The notes under the pieces are model-generated. The model saw nothing but the letters and a program-made list of their open reading frames with translations, was not told where the DNA came from and did no database searches. The translations under genes and the position numbers were made by a program. 64,000 bases of DNA from Ruminiclostridium papyrosolvens DSM 2782 (GTDB taxonomy: Bacteria > Bacillota > Clostridia > Acetivibrionales > DSM-1351): NCBI RefSeq assembly GCF_029318685.1, contig NZ_CP119677.1:4703001-4767000 (forward strand), read 5' to 3'. The number at the start of each line of letters is the position of its first letter. Within the stretch, counting starts at the first letter, position 1. Below, piece by piece: positions 35,606 to 48,601 of this stretch.

Positions 35606-36627
35606 TTCAGGAAGCTATATATCAGGTAATCAACAAACAGGATTTAAACCGTGATAAAACAACACAGGTTATGGAGGAAATCATGGAAGGCCGTGCTACC
35701 ACTGCACAGATAGGCTCATTCCTCACAGCCATGAGAATGAAGGGTGAGACCATTGACGAAATAACCGCATGTGCAACTGTTATGAGGCAAAAGTGCAAGC
35801 GAATCCATCCGCAAAAGGATGTTCTGGATATCGTAGGAACAGGCGGAGACGAGGCCAACACTTTCAATATTTCAACAGTTTCCTCTTTTGTAGTTTCAGC
35901 AGGAGGTGTCCCCGTTGCAAAACACGGAGGACGTTCAGTATCCAGTAAATGCGGAAGTGCCGACCTTCTGGAGGCACTGGGTATTAATATTGCTTTGTCT
36001 GCGGAGCAAAGTGCAGAAATACTGCAAAAAATCGGAATGTGTTTTATGTTTGCTCCAACCTATCATGCTTCTATGAAGTATGCAGCTCCTGTCCGCAAGG
36101 AACTGTCAGTGAGAACTATTTTCAATATACTTGGCCCTCTGGCAAACCCGGCAGGAGCAAATATGCAGCTTTTGGGTGTATATGATGAAAATCTGGTGGA
36201 GCCCCTTGCCAGAGTTCTACTAAATCTGGGCGTTAAACGGGCAATGGTTGTCCACGGTCATGACGGTCTGGATGAAGTAACTCTCTGCAACACCACCACA
36301 ATCTGCGAAGTAAGCAACGGCAGCATTAACAGCTTCTTCCTCTCCCCTGAGCAATTGGGTTTTTCAAGATGCGCCTTAAAGGATTTGGTGGGGGGTGACC
36401 CAAAGGAAAATGCCTCAATAGCTCTGGAGATTTTAAACGGCAGTAAGGGGCCAAAAAGGGATATCGTTGTACTGAATTCGGCACTATGCCTTTATATGTC
36501 TTACAACCAAACTACTCTAAGAGATTGTGTTAAAATGGCTGAACAGCTTATTGACAGCGGTGCTGCAAAGACCCAGCTGGACAAATTTATAGAGCTGTCA
36601 AACAGCTTTAATCAAGAGGTGCCATGA
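35602..36627 (+). CDS. trpD: Anthranilate phosphoribosyltransferase
   Basis: 341 residues. Adds phosphoribose from PRPP to anthranilate. The PRPP-binding GTGGDEANTFNIST near 80-93, the KHGGRSVSSKCGSAD anthranilate region, and VRKELSVRTIFNILGPLANP are all intact. The TTG start overlaps the trpG stop (TTGA), and the end overlaps trpC. Confidence 0.95.
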   Translation: MIQEAIYQVINKQDLNRDKTTQVMEEIMEGRATTAQIGSFLTAMRMKGETIDEITACATVMRQKCKRIHPQKDVLDIVGTGGDEANTFNISTVSSFVVSAGGVPVAKHGGRSVSSKCGSADLLEALGINIALSAEQSAEILQKIGMCFMFAPTYHASMKYAAPVRKELSVRTIFNILGPLANPAGANMQLLGVYDENLVEPLARVLLNLGVKRAMVVHGHDGLDEVTLCNTTTICEVSNGSINSFFLSPEQLGFSRCALKDLVGGDPKENASIALEILNGSKGPKRDIVVLNSALCLYMSYNQTTLRDCVKMAEQLIDSGAAKTQLDKFIELSNSFNQEVP

Positions 36628-37415
36628 TGATATTAGATAAAATTGCTGCCAGTACAAAAATACGTGTTGAAAAACTGAAAAAGGAAGCGCCTTTTGCTTT
36701 GGTAAAGTCTGAGGCATTAAAACTGACAAATAAGAATCCTTTTGCTTTTGAAAAAGTAATAAAAAATGGTGAGCTTACTTTTATATGTGAAATAAAAAAA
36801 GCTTCTCCTTCTAAAGGACTTATTTCTGAGAATTTTCCTTATATTGATATAGCCAGAGAATATGAAGCCGCGGGAGCAGGAGCAATCTCGGTTCTGACAG
36901 AGCCTGAATTTTTTCTGGGTAGTGACCAATATCTGAAAGAAGTAAAAAAAGAGGTGCGTATTCCTGTGCTTAGAAAAGATTTTACCGTTGACTCATATCA
37001 GATTTATGAAGCAGCATTAATTGGTGCAGATTGTGTATTGTTGATATGTGCTTTGCTGGATACTGATACTTTGAAAGAATATATTAAGATTGCTGATAGC
37101 CTTGGACTATCCTGTCTTGTGGAAGCCCACGATGAAGACGAAGTTAATAGTGCAATTGAAGCAGGCAGCAGGATTATCGGCGTAAATAACAGGAACCTGA
37201 ATACCTTCGAGGTTGATATAACAAACAGTGTACGGCTTAGGAAACTTGTACCCAAAAATATAAGTTTTGTATCGGAAAGCGGTATCCGCAATGCTCAGGA
37301 TATATCAGTACTGCGAGAAGTAGGAGCAAATGCGGTTCTCATTGGTGAAACCCTTATGAAAAGCGGTGATACAGGGGCTGAACTGGCAAAACTGCGGGGT
37401 TCTGTAAAAAACTAA
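36624..37415 (+). CDS. trpC: Indole-3-glycerol phosphate synthase
   Basis: 263-residue TIM barrel. Key catalytic Lys in FICEIKKASPSKG (about residues 52-64) and VLRKDFTVD; phosphate-binding GVNNRNLNTF and SESGIRNAQDI. It closes the indole ring from CdRP. ATG 36624 overlaps the trpD stop; ATG 36627 is an alternative. Confidence 0.96.
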   Translation: MMILDKIAASTKIRVEKLKKEAPFALVKSEALKLTNKNPFAFEKVIKNGELTFICEIKKASPSKGLISENFPYIDIAREYEAAGAGAISVLTEPEFFLGSDQYLKEVKKEVRIPVLRKDFTVDSYQIYEAALIGADCVLLICALLDTDTLKEYIKIADSLGLSCLVEAHDEDEVNSAIEAGSRIIGVNNRNLNTFEVDITNSVRLRKLVPKNISFVSESGIRNAQDISVLREVGANAVLIGETLMKSGDTGAELAKLRGSVKN

Positions 37416-37438
37416 ACATTTCTCACGGGAGGATTCTT

Positions 37439-38056
37439 ATGTCTGTAAAAATAAAAATCTGCGGTTTAACAAGACCTCAGGATATTGAATATGTAAATGA
37501 GGCTCTGCCGGATTTTATAGGTTTTGTTTTTGCGAAAAGCAAAAGACAGGTAACTGCTGAAGTTGCAGAAGGGCTTAAAAAACCTCTGGATTCAAGAATA
37601 CCTGCTGTGGGAGTTTTTGTAAATGAGGATACGGATATGATAACCTCCCTATGCAAAAACGGTATTATTGACTTCGTCCAACTCCATGGAGACGAAAGTT
37701 CAGAATATATAGAGTCACTGCGTCAGAAAATAAACAACCCGATTATAAAGGCTGTGAGAGTCAAGGACAGTGAATCGGTAAAAGCAGCCTGTTCACTTCC
37801 CTGCGACTATTTGCTTCTGGATACCTACTTAGGCAATGAGTACGGAGGCACAGGCAAAGCCTTTGACTGGGGGCTGATTTCAGATACAGCCAAACCTTTC
37901 TTTCTGGCTGGAGGAATATCAGCCGGAAATGCAGAGACAGCAATAAGAAATATAAACCCCTACTGTCTGGATGTCAGCAGTGGCGTGGAAACAGATTCCA
38001 TTAAGGACAGAAATAAAATTTTAAATATTGTAAATTTGGTAAGGAGTGTGAAGTAA
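37439..38056 (+). CDS. trpF: Phosphoribosylanthranilate isomerase
   Basis: 205-residue TIM barrel with the catalytic Cys in KICGLTRPQDI and Asp in LDTYLGNEYGGTGKAFDW, then FLAGGISAGNAE and LDVSSGVETD. GGGAGG ribosome site 8 nt before the start; the stop abuts trpB. Confidence 0.95.
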   Translation: MSVKIKICGLTRPQDIEYVNEALPDFIGFVFAKSKRQVTAEVAEGLKKPLDSRIPAVGVFVNEDTDMITSLCKNGIIDFVQLHGDESSEYIESLRQKINNPIIKAVRVKDSESVKAACSLPCDYLLLDTYLGNEYGGTGKAFDWGLISDTAKPFFLAGGISAGNAETAIRNINPYCLDVSSGVETDSIKDRNKILNIVNLVRSVK

Positions 38057-39241
38057 ATGCTAAAAGGCAGATACGGAAAGCATGGCGGGCAGTATGTCCC
38101 TGAAATTTTAATGAACACCATAAACGAACTCGAGGAGAGTTATAACTACTACAAGAATGATTTTGACTTCAACAGGGAGCTTGATACCTTATTGAAAGAA
38201 TACGCCGGAAGGCCCTCCCTTCTCTATTTCGCAAAAAAAATGACGGAGGATTTGGGTGGCGCAAAAATATACCTGAAGCGTGAGGACTTGAATCACACAG
38301 GCTCCCACAAAATAAACAATGTTCTGGGTCAGGTACTTCTGGCAAAAAAAATGGGCAAAAAGCGTGTAATAGCAGAAACAGGTGCAGGACAGCACGGTGT
38401 TGCTACCGCAACCGCTGCGGCTCTTATGGGTCTGGATTGTGAAATTTTTATGGGCTTGGAGGATACCAAGCGTCAGGCTCTTAATGTTTTCAGAATGGAG
38501 CTTTTGGGTGCAAAGGTTCATCCGGTTACAAGCGGAACGCAAACCCTGAAGGATGCAGTTAATGAGACTTTTCGTGAGTGGGCTTCCAGAATGGAGGACA
38601 CAGCTTATGTACTAGGTTCTGTTATGGGGCCTCACCCCTTCCCAATGATTGTAAGAGATTATCAGAGTGTTATCGGTAAGGAAGTCAAAGAACAGATGCT
38701 TGAGAAGGAAGGCAGGCTACCGGATGTGGCTATGGCTTGTGTTGGCGGCGGAAGTAATTCAATGGGACTTTTTTACGACTTTATCGGAGACAAATCCGTT
38801 GAACTGATAGGATGTGAAGCAGCGGGAAAAGGTGTGGACACTGAATTACATGCAGCAACTATTGCAAAAGGACAGCTCGGAATATTCCACGGTATGAAAT
38901 CTTATTTCTGTCAGGATGAGTATGGGCAAATTGCTCCTGTATACTCTATCTCAGCAGGACTGGATTATCCGGGTATAGGCCCCGAACATGCATCCCTGCA
39001 TGACACAGACCGTGCCAAGTATGTTCCCGTAACCGATGCCGAGGCGGTTGCCGCCTTTGAATATTTGTCCAGAACAGAAGGTATCATTCCGGCAATTGAA
39101 AGCTCCCACGCAGTTGCACATGCAATGAAAATTGCACCTAAAATGGGAAATGACAAAATAATAGTCATTTGCCTGTCAGGAAGAGGAGACAAGGATGTTG
39201 CCGCTATTGCAAAATATATGGGGGTGAATATAGATGAGTAA
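38057..39241 (+). CDS. trpB: Tryptophan synthase beta chain
   Basis: 394 residues, PLP enzyme joining indole and serine. PLP Lys about K85 in [15 protein letters not shown]; phosphate site [10 protein letters not shown]; the [17 protein letters not shown] segment is typical of TrpB1. Overlaps trpA by 8 nt, consistent with equal synthesis of the two subunits. Confidence 0.97.
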   Translation: MLKGRYGKHGGQYVPEILMNTINELEESYNYYKNDFDFNRELDTLLKEYAGRPSLLYFAKKMTEDLGGAKIYLKREDLNHTGSHKINNVLGQVLLAKKMGKKRVIAETGAGQHGVATATAAALMGLDCEIFMGLEDTKRQALNVFRMELLGAKVHPVTSGTQTLKDAVNETFREWASRMEDTAYVLGSVMGPHPFPMIVRDYQSVIGKEVKEQMLEKEGRLPDVAMACVGGGSNSMGLFYDFIGDKSVELIGCEAAGKGVDTELHAATIAKGQLGIFHGMKSYFCQDEYGQIAPVYSISAGLDYPGIGPEHASLHDTDRAKYVPVTDAEAVAAFEYLSRTEGIIPAIESSHAVAHAMKIAPKMGNDKIIVICLSGRGDKDVAAIAKYMGVNIDE

Positions 39242-40004
39242 AATAAGTAATGCATTTAAGAATGGCAAGGCATTTATAGGCTTTCTTACAGCAGGTGACC
39301 CGTCACTGGAAAAGACCGAGGAATTTGTACTGGAAATGGTTAAGGCAGGTGCTGACCTTATTGAGATAGGTATTCCGTTTTCAGACCCCATCGCAGAGGG
39401 TGAGGTTATTCAAAGAGCAAACGTAAGGGCATTAGCCAATGGAACTACCATGGATAAAGTTTTTGAAACAGTTAAAAGAATAAGACAAAAGACTCAGGTT
39501 CCAATTGTTTTTCTAACCTATCTTAATCCTGTGTTCACCTACGGTTATGACCACTTTTTCAGACAATGCAGTGAGTATGGTATTGACGGTGTTATAATTC
39601 CTGATATTCCTTTTGAGGAAAAAGGCGAGCTAATTCCTTTTAGTGATAAATATAATGTTGATATTATATCATTAATTGCACCTACCTCCGAGGAACGTAT
39701 AAACAAGTTAGCTTCCTGCGCTAAGGGGTTTGTCTACTGTGTATCCTCAAAGGGAGTTACAGGTGTAAGAAATGAAATAAAAACAGACCTTCAGTCAATT
39801 GTATCCTCTGTCAGGTCTGCCACTAATGTTCCGGTAGCTGTTGGGTTTGGTATATCCACACCTCAGCAGGCATCAGAGATTTCTAAATATGCTGATGGGG
39901 TTATTGTTGGGAGCGCTATTGTGAAAATTATTGAGCAATATGGCAAGGATGCTGCAAAACCTCTATATGATTATGTCAGCAGTATTAAACAGTCTATAAA
40001 ATAA
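39234..40004 (+). CDS. trpA: Tryptophan synthase alpha chain
   Basis: 256-residue TIM barrel that releases indole from indole-3-glycerol phosphate. Catalytic Glu in [17 protein letters not shown] and Asp in [12 protein letters not shown]; phosphate loop GFGISTPQQ. Last gene of the trp operon; a fold-back repeat lies directly downstream and probably ends transcription. Confidence 0.96.
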   Translation: MSKISNAFKNGKAFIGFLTAGDPSLEKTEEFVLEMVKAGADLIEIGIPFSDPIAEGEVIQRANVRALANGTTMDKVFETVKRIRQKTQVPIVFLTYLNPVFTYGYDHFFRQCSEYGIDGVIIPDIPFEEKGELIPFSDKYNVDIISLIAPTSEERINKLASCAKGFVYCVSSKGVTGVRNEIKTDLQSIVSSVRSATNVPVAVGFGISTPQQASEISKYADGVIVGSAIVKIIEQYGKDAAKPLYDYVSSIKQSIK

Positions 40005-40025
40005 AGTTTTTATGTTTTAACACCT

Positions 40026-40253
40026 GTACTCCCGTATAAAATTATATCAATGCTTGCTTCCAAGATATTTGCAAGAGTTTCTGGCGGCTCATCATAGGAT
40101 ATTTTACCGTCGCTCACATTCATCGTCCGTGATTCATGGTTTCGCTAAAACCTACTTCATGATAGGTTTTCCGGTAAAATATCCGTCTTCGCCTATAAAC
40201 ATCTGCAAATATCTTTAACCAAGCTTTCATTGATACAATTTATACTCACGCAC
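40026..40253 (-). repeat. Fold-back repeat copy C (long form, inverted relative to copy A)
   Basis: When reverse-complemented this is roughly 90 percent identical by eye to 7117-7342: same terminal repeats, same AAGATATTTGCA and GGATATTTTACCG pairs, same flanking TTAACCTGT. The central hairpin here is AAAACCTA-(8 nt)-TAGGTTTT. Relative to copy A, one T-A pair has become C-G on both strands, and another pair C-G has become T-G, so pairing is kept. It sits between the convergent trpA and glycosyltransferase genes. Confidence 0.88.
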
Positions 40254-40289
40254 AGGTTAATAAGAAACTAATTTGCCACAACCCTCTCC

Positions 40290-43178
40290 TTATTTTTCAC
40301 AAACTGCTATCATATTGCTTGCGGTTTTCTTCATTCCTTTTTCTACTTTAAAATTCTCTACGGAATAAAATTCTACCGAATCAAATACCCTATTCAGTAT
40401 TGTGCTGAATTCTTCAAATTCATACTCTTTTATATGAAAAGGATTATGAACATTTCTTCTCATGGCCTTGTTTGGTGTAGATATAATGAACTTCCCCCCT
40501 TTCTTCAAAACCCTGTAAGCCTCTTCTACGTGCTTAGCAGTCATATCAACAGCCAAGTGTTCAAACACTTCAAAAGAAACATATACATCAAATTCCTCTG
40601 CAGCATAAGGCAAACAGGTAACATCTCCCCTATTCCAATGTACATTTGGCTGTCTGTAAGCCCCCTTTGCAAATCGTATATTATCTTCCGCTATATCTAC
40701 CGCCTCCACACTCTTACACAACTTTGCTAAGTACGCAGCACCATAACCAAAGCCACAGGGAGCTTCCAGCACTCTGCTCTCATTATTCATAAAGGTCAAA
40801 GCAAAGGTGTATCTCTCCGCTATTTTAAGGTAAACACGAAGCGGAAGAAATTGTGAAGCCGGTATGCCTCTTTCCCACATATGAGCAAGATAATTCTGCT
40901 CCACTTCTGCTTTGATTTTCATGTCCGGTATAAAGCCTGAAATATTGTTCTTATATATAGCGTCTTTTTTTAAAATACTGCTTGTTATTGACAGGATTTT
41001 ATCAGAGTTTTTACTAATCTTAATTTGCTGAGGAAGTATATATGATTTATTATACAAGTCATACCAGATATTATTTATAATTAACTTTTTGTCCTGATTG
41101 TTATTTAATACAAACTCTATTAATTCATAGCTGTGATACTTCTCCCTTTTGCCTATGATTACTTGGGCAGCAGTAAAATCAAAAGTGTCAAAATCCTTAG
41201 TTTCATAGGAGATAAACTCATTCAATTTGTTACGGATATATTCAAAGGTGGGATTAACCTCGTTTTCCAGAAGTCTTAAAATATCCGCTTTCCCTGAAAA
41301 TTTGTGCCATAATTTTTTATTTTCCTTTATTTGCTTTTCAAGCAGTACAGTTTGTTCCATAATACTGTCCGTATCATATATTTCCTGTAGCTTAATACTT
41401 GTTTTGCAAGGGTTTGACTTCTTTTTTATAATAAGGAGCTTTTCTGTCAAGCCCATATTCTTGTTACATATCAGCTGTCTGTCTTTTAGCATAAGGTATT
41501 CCCCTATTATATTTTTCTCATCAATACTCAATTCACTGTCTTTAAATATTTCAGGAAGAGTAGTAAACAATTGCATAGCAGCATCTCCCGCTTTCCCCTC
41601 CAAATCCTTGTCAAACGGGTAGTTCATAAAGTATGAAACCGGAAGCATTTCCACCAAATCCAAACCAAAAACTTCTAAATTTGTTTCTACAAACTCTCTA
41701 TCCCTTATTACCATATGAGGTGACTTACTTTTTGTCTGCAAAACACTTATGGGGTCAAGTATTATGCAAAATCCGTTATTGTCCAAATGATTAGATATAT
41801 TTTCCAAAACTTTTTTATACTTTATTTCATCTGTTAAATGCAGCAATACATCTCCTGCAAATACTAAATCATATTTTCCGCTATAGTACATTTCATCGCT
41901 TACATCACCATTTTTGAATAAATACTCCGGGTATGTTTTACTCAACTCAGCTACCGACTTCTCTGAAATATCAATGGCTTCATACGCTGTGACTTTATTA
42001 CTATGAAACAGTCCTGTAAAGATTCCGGTTCCCGGGCCCAGCTCCAAAATTCTTTTGCTGTTTATATTATCAATTAATTTATTTATTATTGCATCCAGCA
42101 AATATATTCTGTTCTGGTAAAGAAACTGGTTATATATCTCACCTAAGCCTATAAACCCTACCCCTTCAATGTCAAATCTTGAATTTAGTCTCCTATTCCA
42201 ATAATTCTTATAATCAAAGCCTGTAATGTCTTTGTTTTCGGCTGAAATATCCTCCAGTAAAGATATTATTGATTTTAACTGCATATTCAAAGAATAATTA
42301 TCAATAACAAAATTTCTGTATTCGTTTGAATTATATTCAGCATCACTAATTTTCAAAACAGCTTCATTAACCGTGTTCCATAAATATTTGCGAGGATAAA
42401 TTTCTGATGCACCTGCGAAATTGTGCATAATCGGCTTTATACCTTTGGCCATTGCCTGCATTACACTCATGTTCTGAGATTCCAGTACACTGGTGCAGAG
42501 TATATAGTTTTTATCCTCTAACCATTTATCCAGATTCGTTTGCCAGCCTTCAAAGTTATAGTTTTTTTCCAGTCCCATTTCGGCTACCATTTGTTTGAAA
42601 TACAGTGAGTATCTTGGGTCTTGAAATTGACCCGCAATATAAAAATTATATCTGTTATCACAATCGTATAGGGCTTTAAAGACTTGTAAAAGCAGCATTG
42701 GACCTTTTTTGTAATTAATATATCCTACATAAGCAACATTAAATCCTGAGCTTCTATTTTTAAAATTGAAATGGGATAAGTCTACTCCGTTTGGTATTAC
42801 CGTAGTAATTTTTTCATCTATACCAAAAGTTTTAACTGTATATTTACGTATTGATTCCGATATGAATATGAGCCTGTCAACACAATTCCAATTAACTCTT
42901 GCCGGATAATTTGTAAATGCCTCATAGCTATGCAGTCTGCAAATTATTTTTTTTTCTTTTGCAATATTAAGTTTTCCTGCGTATACCAAAATATCATCAC
43001 ACCATTCAAACCAACAAATATCAGCCCATTTCATCCATTCTTCCAGTTTTTCCATGTGCAACATGCTGACAGTTATTTTTTTTATATCATAATACTCTGA
43101 CAGTTTATTAACTATATCGCCGATGAATTTATCATCGCCTTTTGAAAATATAGCTAATTTTATTTTTTTGTCTCCCAT
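40290..43178 (-). CDS. Glycosyltransferase-methyltransferase-methyltransferase fusion
   Basis: 962 residues from ATG 43178, with GTGGGG spaced before it; ATG 43193 lacks a site. Residues 1-320 are a GT4-type glycosyltransferase (VIPNGVDLSHF, then AYVGYINYKKGP, and SVLESQNMSVMQAMAKG). Residues about 345-510 form a SAM methyltransferase (RILELGPGTGIFTG). A middle segment of about 250 residues has no recognised motif. A second methyltransferase fills 790-960 (RVLEAPCGFGYGAAYL, FDVYVSFEVFEHL). No signal or membrane helix, so it acts in the cytoplasm. Adjacent collagen-like genes suggest it builds or methylates their glycans (inference). Confidence 0.85.
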   Translation of the reverse strand: MGDKKIKLAIFSKGDDKFIGDIVNKLSEYYDIKKITVSMLHMEKLEEWMKWADICWFEWCDDILVYAGKLNIAKEKKIICRLHSYEAFTNYPARVNWNCVDRLIFISESIRKYTVKTFGIDEKITTVIPNGVDLSHFNFKNRSSGFNVAYVGYINYKKGPMLLLQVFKALYDCDNRYNFYIAGQFQDPRYSLYFKQMVAEMGLEKNYNFEGWQTNLDKWLEDKNYILCTSVLESQNMSVMQAMAKGIKPIMHNFAGASEIYPRKYLWNTVNEAVLKISDAEYNSNEYRNFVIDNYSLNMQLKSIISLLEDISAENKDITGFDYKNYWNRRLNSRFDIEGVGFIGLGEIYNQFLYQNRIYLLDAIINKLIDNINSKRILELGPGTGIFTGLFHSNKVTAYEAIDISEKSVAELSKTYPEYLFKNGDVSDEMYYSGKYDLVFAGDVLLHLTDEIKYKKVLENISNHLDNNGFCIILDPISVLQTKSKSPHMVIRDREFVETNLEVFGLDLVEMLPVSYFMNYPFDKDLEGKAGDAAMQLFTTLPEIFKDSELSIDEKNIIGEYLMLKDRQLICNKNMGLTEKLLIIKKKSNPCKTSIKLQEIYDTDSIMEQTVLLEKQIKENKKLWHKFSGKADILRLLENEVNPTFEYIRNKLNEFISYETKDFDTFDFTAAQVIIGKREKYHSYELIEFVLNNNQDKKLIINNIWYDLYNKSYILPQQIKISKNSDKILSITSSILKKDAIYKNNISGFIPDMKIKAEVEQNYLAHMWERGIPASQFLPLRVYLKIAERYTFALTFMNNESRVLEAPCGFGYGAAYLAKLCKSVEAVDIAEDNIRFAKGAYRQPNVHWNRGDVTCLPYAAEEFDVYVSFEVFEHLAVDMTAKHVEEAYRVLKKGGKFIISTPNKAMRRNVHNPFHIKEYEFEEFSTILNRVFDSVEFYSVENFKVEKGMKKTASNMIAVCEK

Positions 43179-43260
43179 AATAACCCCACTCATTATAAAT
43201 ATATCTGTTACTATTTATATGCTGCAAATATGTTACACATAACGTCACTTTTTATTGTTT

Positions 43261-43322
43261 TTTGTTAACATAAGGAACAAATTAAACTATACACCCATAT
43301 ACTGTTAACGTAGCATACTAAA
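43261..43322 (+). promoter_or_regulatory. Conserved upstream block of collagen-like gene 1
   Basis: TTTGTTAACATAAGGAACAA and a second TGTTAACGTAGCATACTA about 40 nt later match the region before the second collagen gene (44945-45006). The CATACTA part fits the -10 of sporulation sigma factors (CATANNNTA) in copy 2 and nearly so here. GTTAAC occurs twice, suggesting a regulator site. Sporulation control is inference. Confidence 0.5.
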
Positions 43323-43375
43323 TCCTTCACTAGTATGTCTATTACCAAAACTTTTAAGGAGGTGGAAATTATAAA

Positions 43376-44776
43376 ATGGCTACTAATGTTATAATAAATG
43401 GCGGTTTTGAAACGGGTACATTTCCTCCCTGGAACGCTTTTAATGCCGTAGTAACAGCCGCTTATAGCTATTCAGGTACTTTTTCAGCACAGCTACTCGA
43501 TGGTGGTACAACATCGACTATTTACCAGATAGTTGAAGCAGATTTTACTGAGCCCTATGAATTCTCAGCTTTCCTCGCAAAAGTAGGGGAATTGCCAAAC
43601 CCACTTACAACTATAACTATAGCTTACTTTGATGCAAGTTATAATTATCTCGGTCTAGGTCTTGTAATAAGTATCGCCCCCGGTACTCTTCCTGATGCAA
43701 CACTGGATAATTGGCAGGAGTTCACAGGCACAACTACGCCTGCACCCATTGGAACAGTGTACACTATCGTATCTGTAAGTAAACAGGGCGAGACGAATAC
43801 AGCCACTGTAGTCGTAGACGATGTATCCTTGATAACTTCGTCCGGACCTGTTGGACCTACCGGGCCGACTGGGCCGACTGGACCTACCGGACCTACCGGA
43901 CCTACCGGTGCTACCGGGGCTACAGGGGCTACTGGCGCTACTGGACCTGCCGGTGCTACTGGGGCTACTGGAGCCACCGGACCTGCCGGTGCTACGGGTG
44001 CTACTGGACCTGTCGGTGCTACGGGTGCTACCGGACCTGCCGGTGCTACTGGTGCTACCGGACCTGCCGGTGCTACTGGGGCTACTGGAGCCACCGGACC
44101 TGCCGGTGCTACTGGCGCTACCGGACCTGCCGGTGCTACGGGTGCTACTGGACCTGCCGGTGCTACTGGACCTACTGGACCTGCCGGTGCTACCGGTGCT
44201 ACAGGGGCTACGGGTGCTACGGGTGCTACCGGTGCTACCGGACCTGCCGGTGCTACTGGCGCTACTGGACCTGCCGGTGCTACCGGTGCTACAGGGGCTA
44301 CGGGTGCTACCGGTGCTACTGGACCTGCCGGTGCTACTGGCGCTACTGGACCTGCCGGACCTACCGGTGCAGGTATCGCTTCTTACGGAAATGTATACGA
44401 ACTTGCAACTATAGCAGATTCGACTGTGGTAGGTGGTGCGGACGTACCATTCAGCAATAACGGTCCTTTGGTTGGAATAACTCACACCCCAGGCCTAACT
44501 ACAATAACTGTTCCATCTGCCGGTGATTATGAAATCATTTACAATGTATCTATCACTGCCGGAGTAGGATCAGCCATCGCTATTGCAGTAAATGGTACTG
44601 TTCAGCCATCAACAGAAATAACAGCCTTGGTTGCAACCGGTGAACTAAGCGGAAATACCATTCTGACTCTAAGTGCCGGTGACGTAATAACCTTGCGTAA
44701 TAACTCTGCTACACCGTTAGTAATGACACTTGCACCGGGTGTCGGTGCTCAAATGGATATACTATTCCTGAATTAA
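43376..44776 (+). CDS. Collagen-like triple-helix protein 1, exosporium type
   Basis: 466 residues. Residues 1-156 are a jelly-roll-like N-terminal domain starting [19 protein letters not shown], as on Firmicute triple-helix proteins (NTTRR-F1 type). Residues 157-330 are 58 uninterrupted Gly-X-Y triplets, mostly Gly-Ala-Thr, Gly-Pro-Ala and Gly-Pro-Thr. Residues 331-466 form a C-terminal beta domain ending [10 protein letters not shown], which resembles BclA-type trimerising heads. No signal peptide, as for spore-surface proteins assembled from the mother cell. Threonine at Y is the usual glycosylation site in bacterial collagens. AAGGAGGTG precedes the ATG. Paralogous with the next gene. Confidence 0.9.
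   Translation: MATNVIINGGFETGTFPPWNAFNAVVTAAYSYSGTFSAQLLDGGTTSTIYQIVEADFTEPYEFSAFLAKVGELPNPLTTITIAYFDASYNYLGLGLVISIAPGTLPDATLDNWQEFTGTTTPAPIGTVYTIVSVSKQGETNTATVVVDDVSLITSSGPVGPTGPTGPTGPTGPTGPTGATGATGATGATGPAGATGATGATGPAGATGATGPVGATGATGPAGATGATGPAGATGATGATGPAGATGATGPAGATGATGPAGATGPTGPAGATGATGATGATGATGATGPAGATGATGPAGATGATGATGATGATGPAGATGATGPAGPTGAGIASYGNVYELATIADSTVVGGADVPFSNNGPLVGITHTPGLTTITVPSAGDYEIIYNVSITAGVGSAIAIAVNGTVQPSTEITALVATGELSGNTILTLSAGDVITLRNNSATPLVMTLAPGVGAQMDILFLN
43844..44365 (+). repeat. 9-bp-period tandem repeat encoding Gly-X-Y
   Basis: 58 in-frame triplets, no interruptions. The units vary at third codon positions (GGT/GGG/GGA, GCT/GCC/GCG) and between GCT ACT and CCT GCC modules. 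Confidence 0.95.
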
Positions 44777-44794
44777 ACTTAATTTAAGACTATG

Positions 44795-44829
44795 AGGCCT
44801 CCTATACATGCGTTATTGTAGGGGGCCTT
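44795..44829 (+). terminator. Intrinsic terminator after collagen-like gene 1
   Basis: AGGCCTCCTATA pairs with TTGTAGGGGGCCT across a short loop, then TTCTTT. Confidence 0.75.
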
Positions 44830-44944
44830 TCTTTACATATTGAATATAATACAGCTTGCTTATCAATCATCTTTTCTCTTATACAATATATATTATTACC
44901 AACCTATATAAAAATTCCTATAATAATGTCGTAATTTATTGCTT

Positions 44945-45006
44945 TTTGTTAACATAAGGAACAATTCACCTTAGATACCCATACAATGTTAACGTAGCAT
45001 ACTATA
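44945..45006 (+). promoter_or_regulatory. Conserved upstream block of collagen-like gene 2
   Basis: Same TTTGTTAACATAAGGAACAA and TGTTAACGTAGCATACTA pair as upstream of gene 1. CATACTATA here is a full CATANNNTA match, the -10 of sigma-K-type promoters. Upstream -35 is not clear. Confidence 0.5.
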
Positions 45007-45053
45007 TTCTAATATGACTACACCAAGACTTTTAAGGAGGTGACACTAAAGAA

Positions 45054-48470
<3,417 letters not shown>

Positions 48471-48483
48471 TACTATAATTCTT

Positions 48484-48515
48484 AACCGTAGGATGCCCTT
48501 GGGTGTCCTACGGTT
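48484..48515 (+). terminator. Intrinsic terminator after collagen-like gene 2
   Basis: AACCGTAGGA/TCCTACGGTT, with TTTT after; loop of 12 nt. It separates the collagen gene from the GT2-TPR gene. Confidence 0.85.
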
Positions 48516-48601
48516 TTTACTTACCTAACTGGTAAAACTAGAAACATTTTTGCTGTGTCTGAATATAATAATATAACTTCGCGTCGGAAAGGATTGAAAA
48601 A

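Noticed and set aside
43844-44365. CRISPR-like array
   Set aside because: Period is 9 bp, in frame with a protein, with no spacer pattern. No CRISPR array or cas gene was seen in the window.
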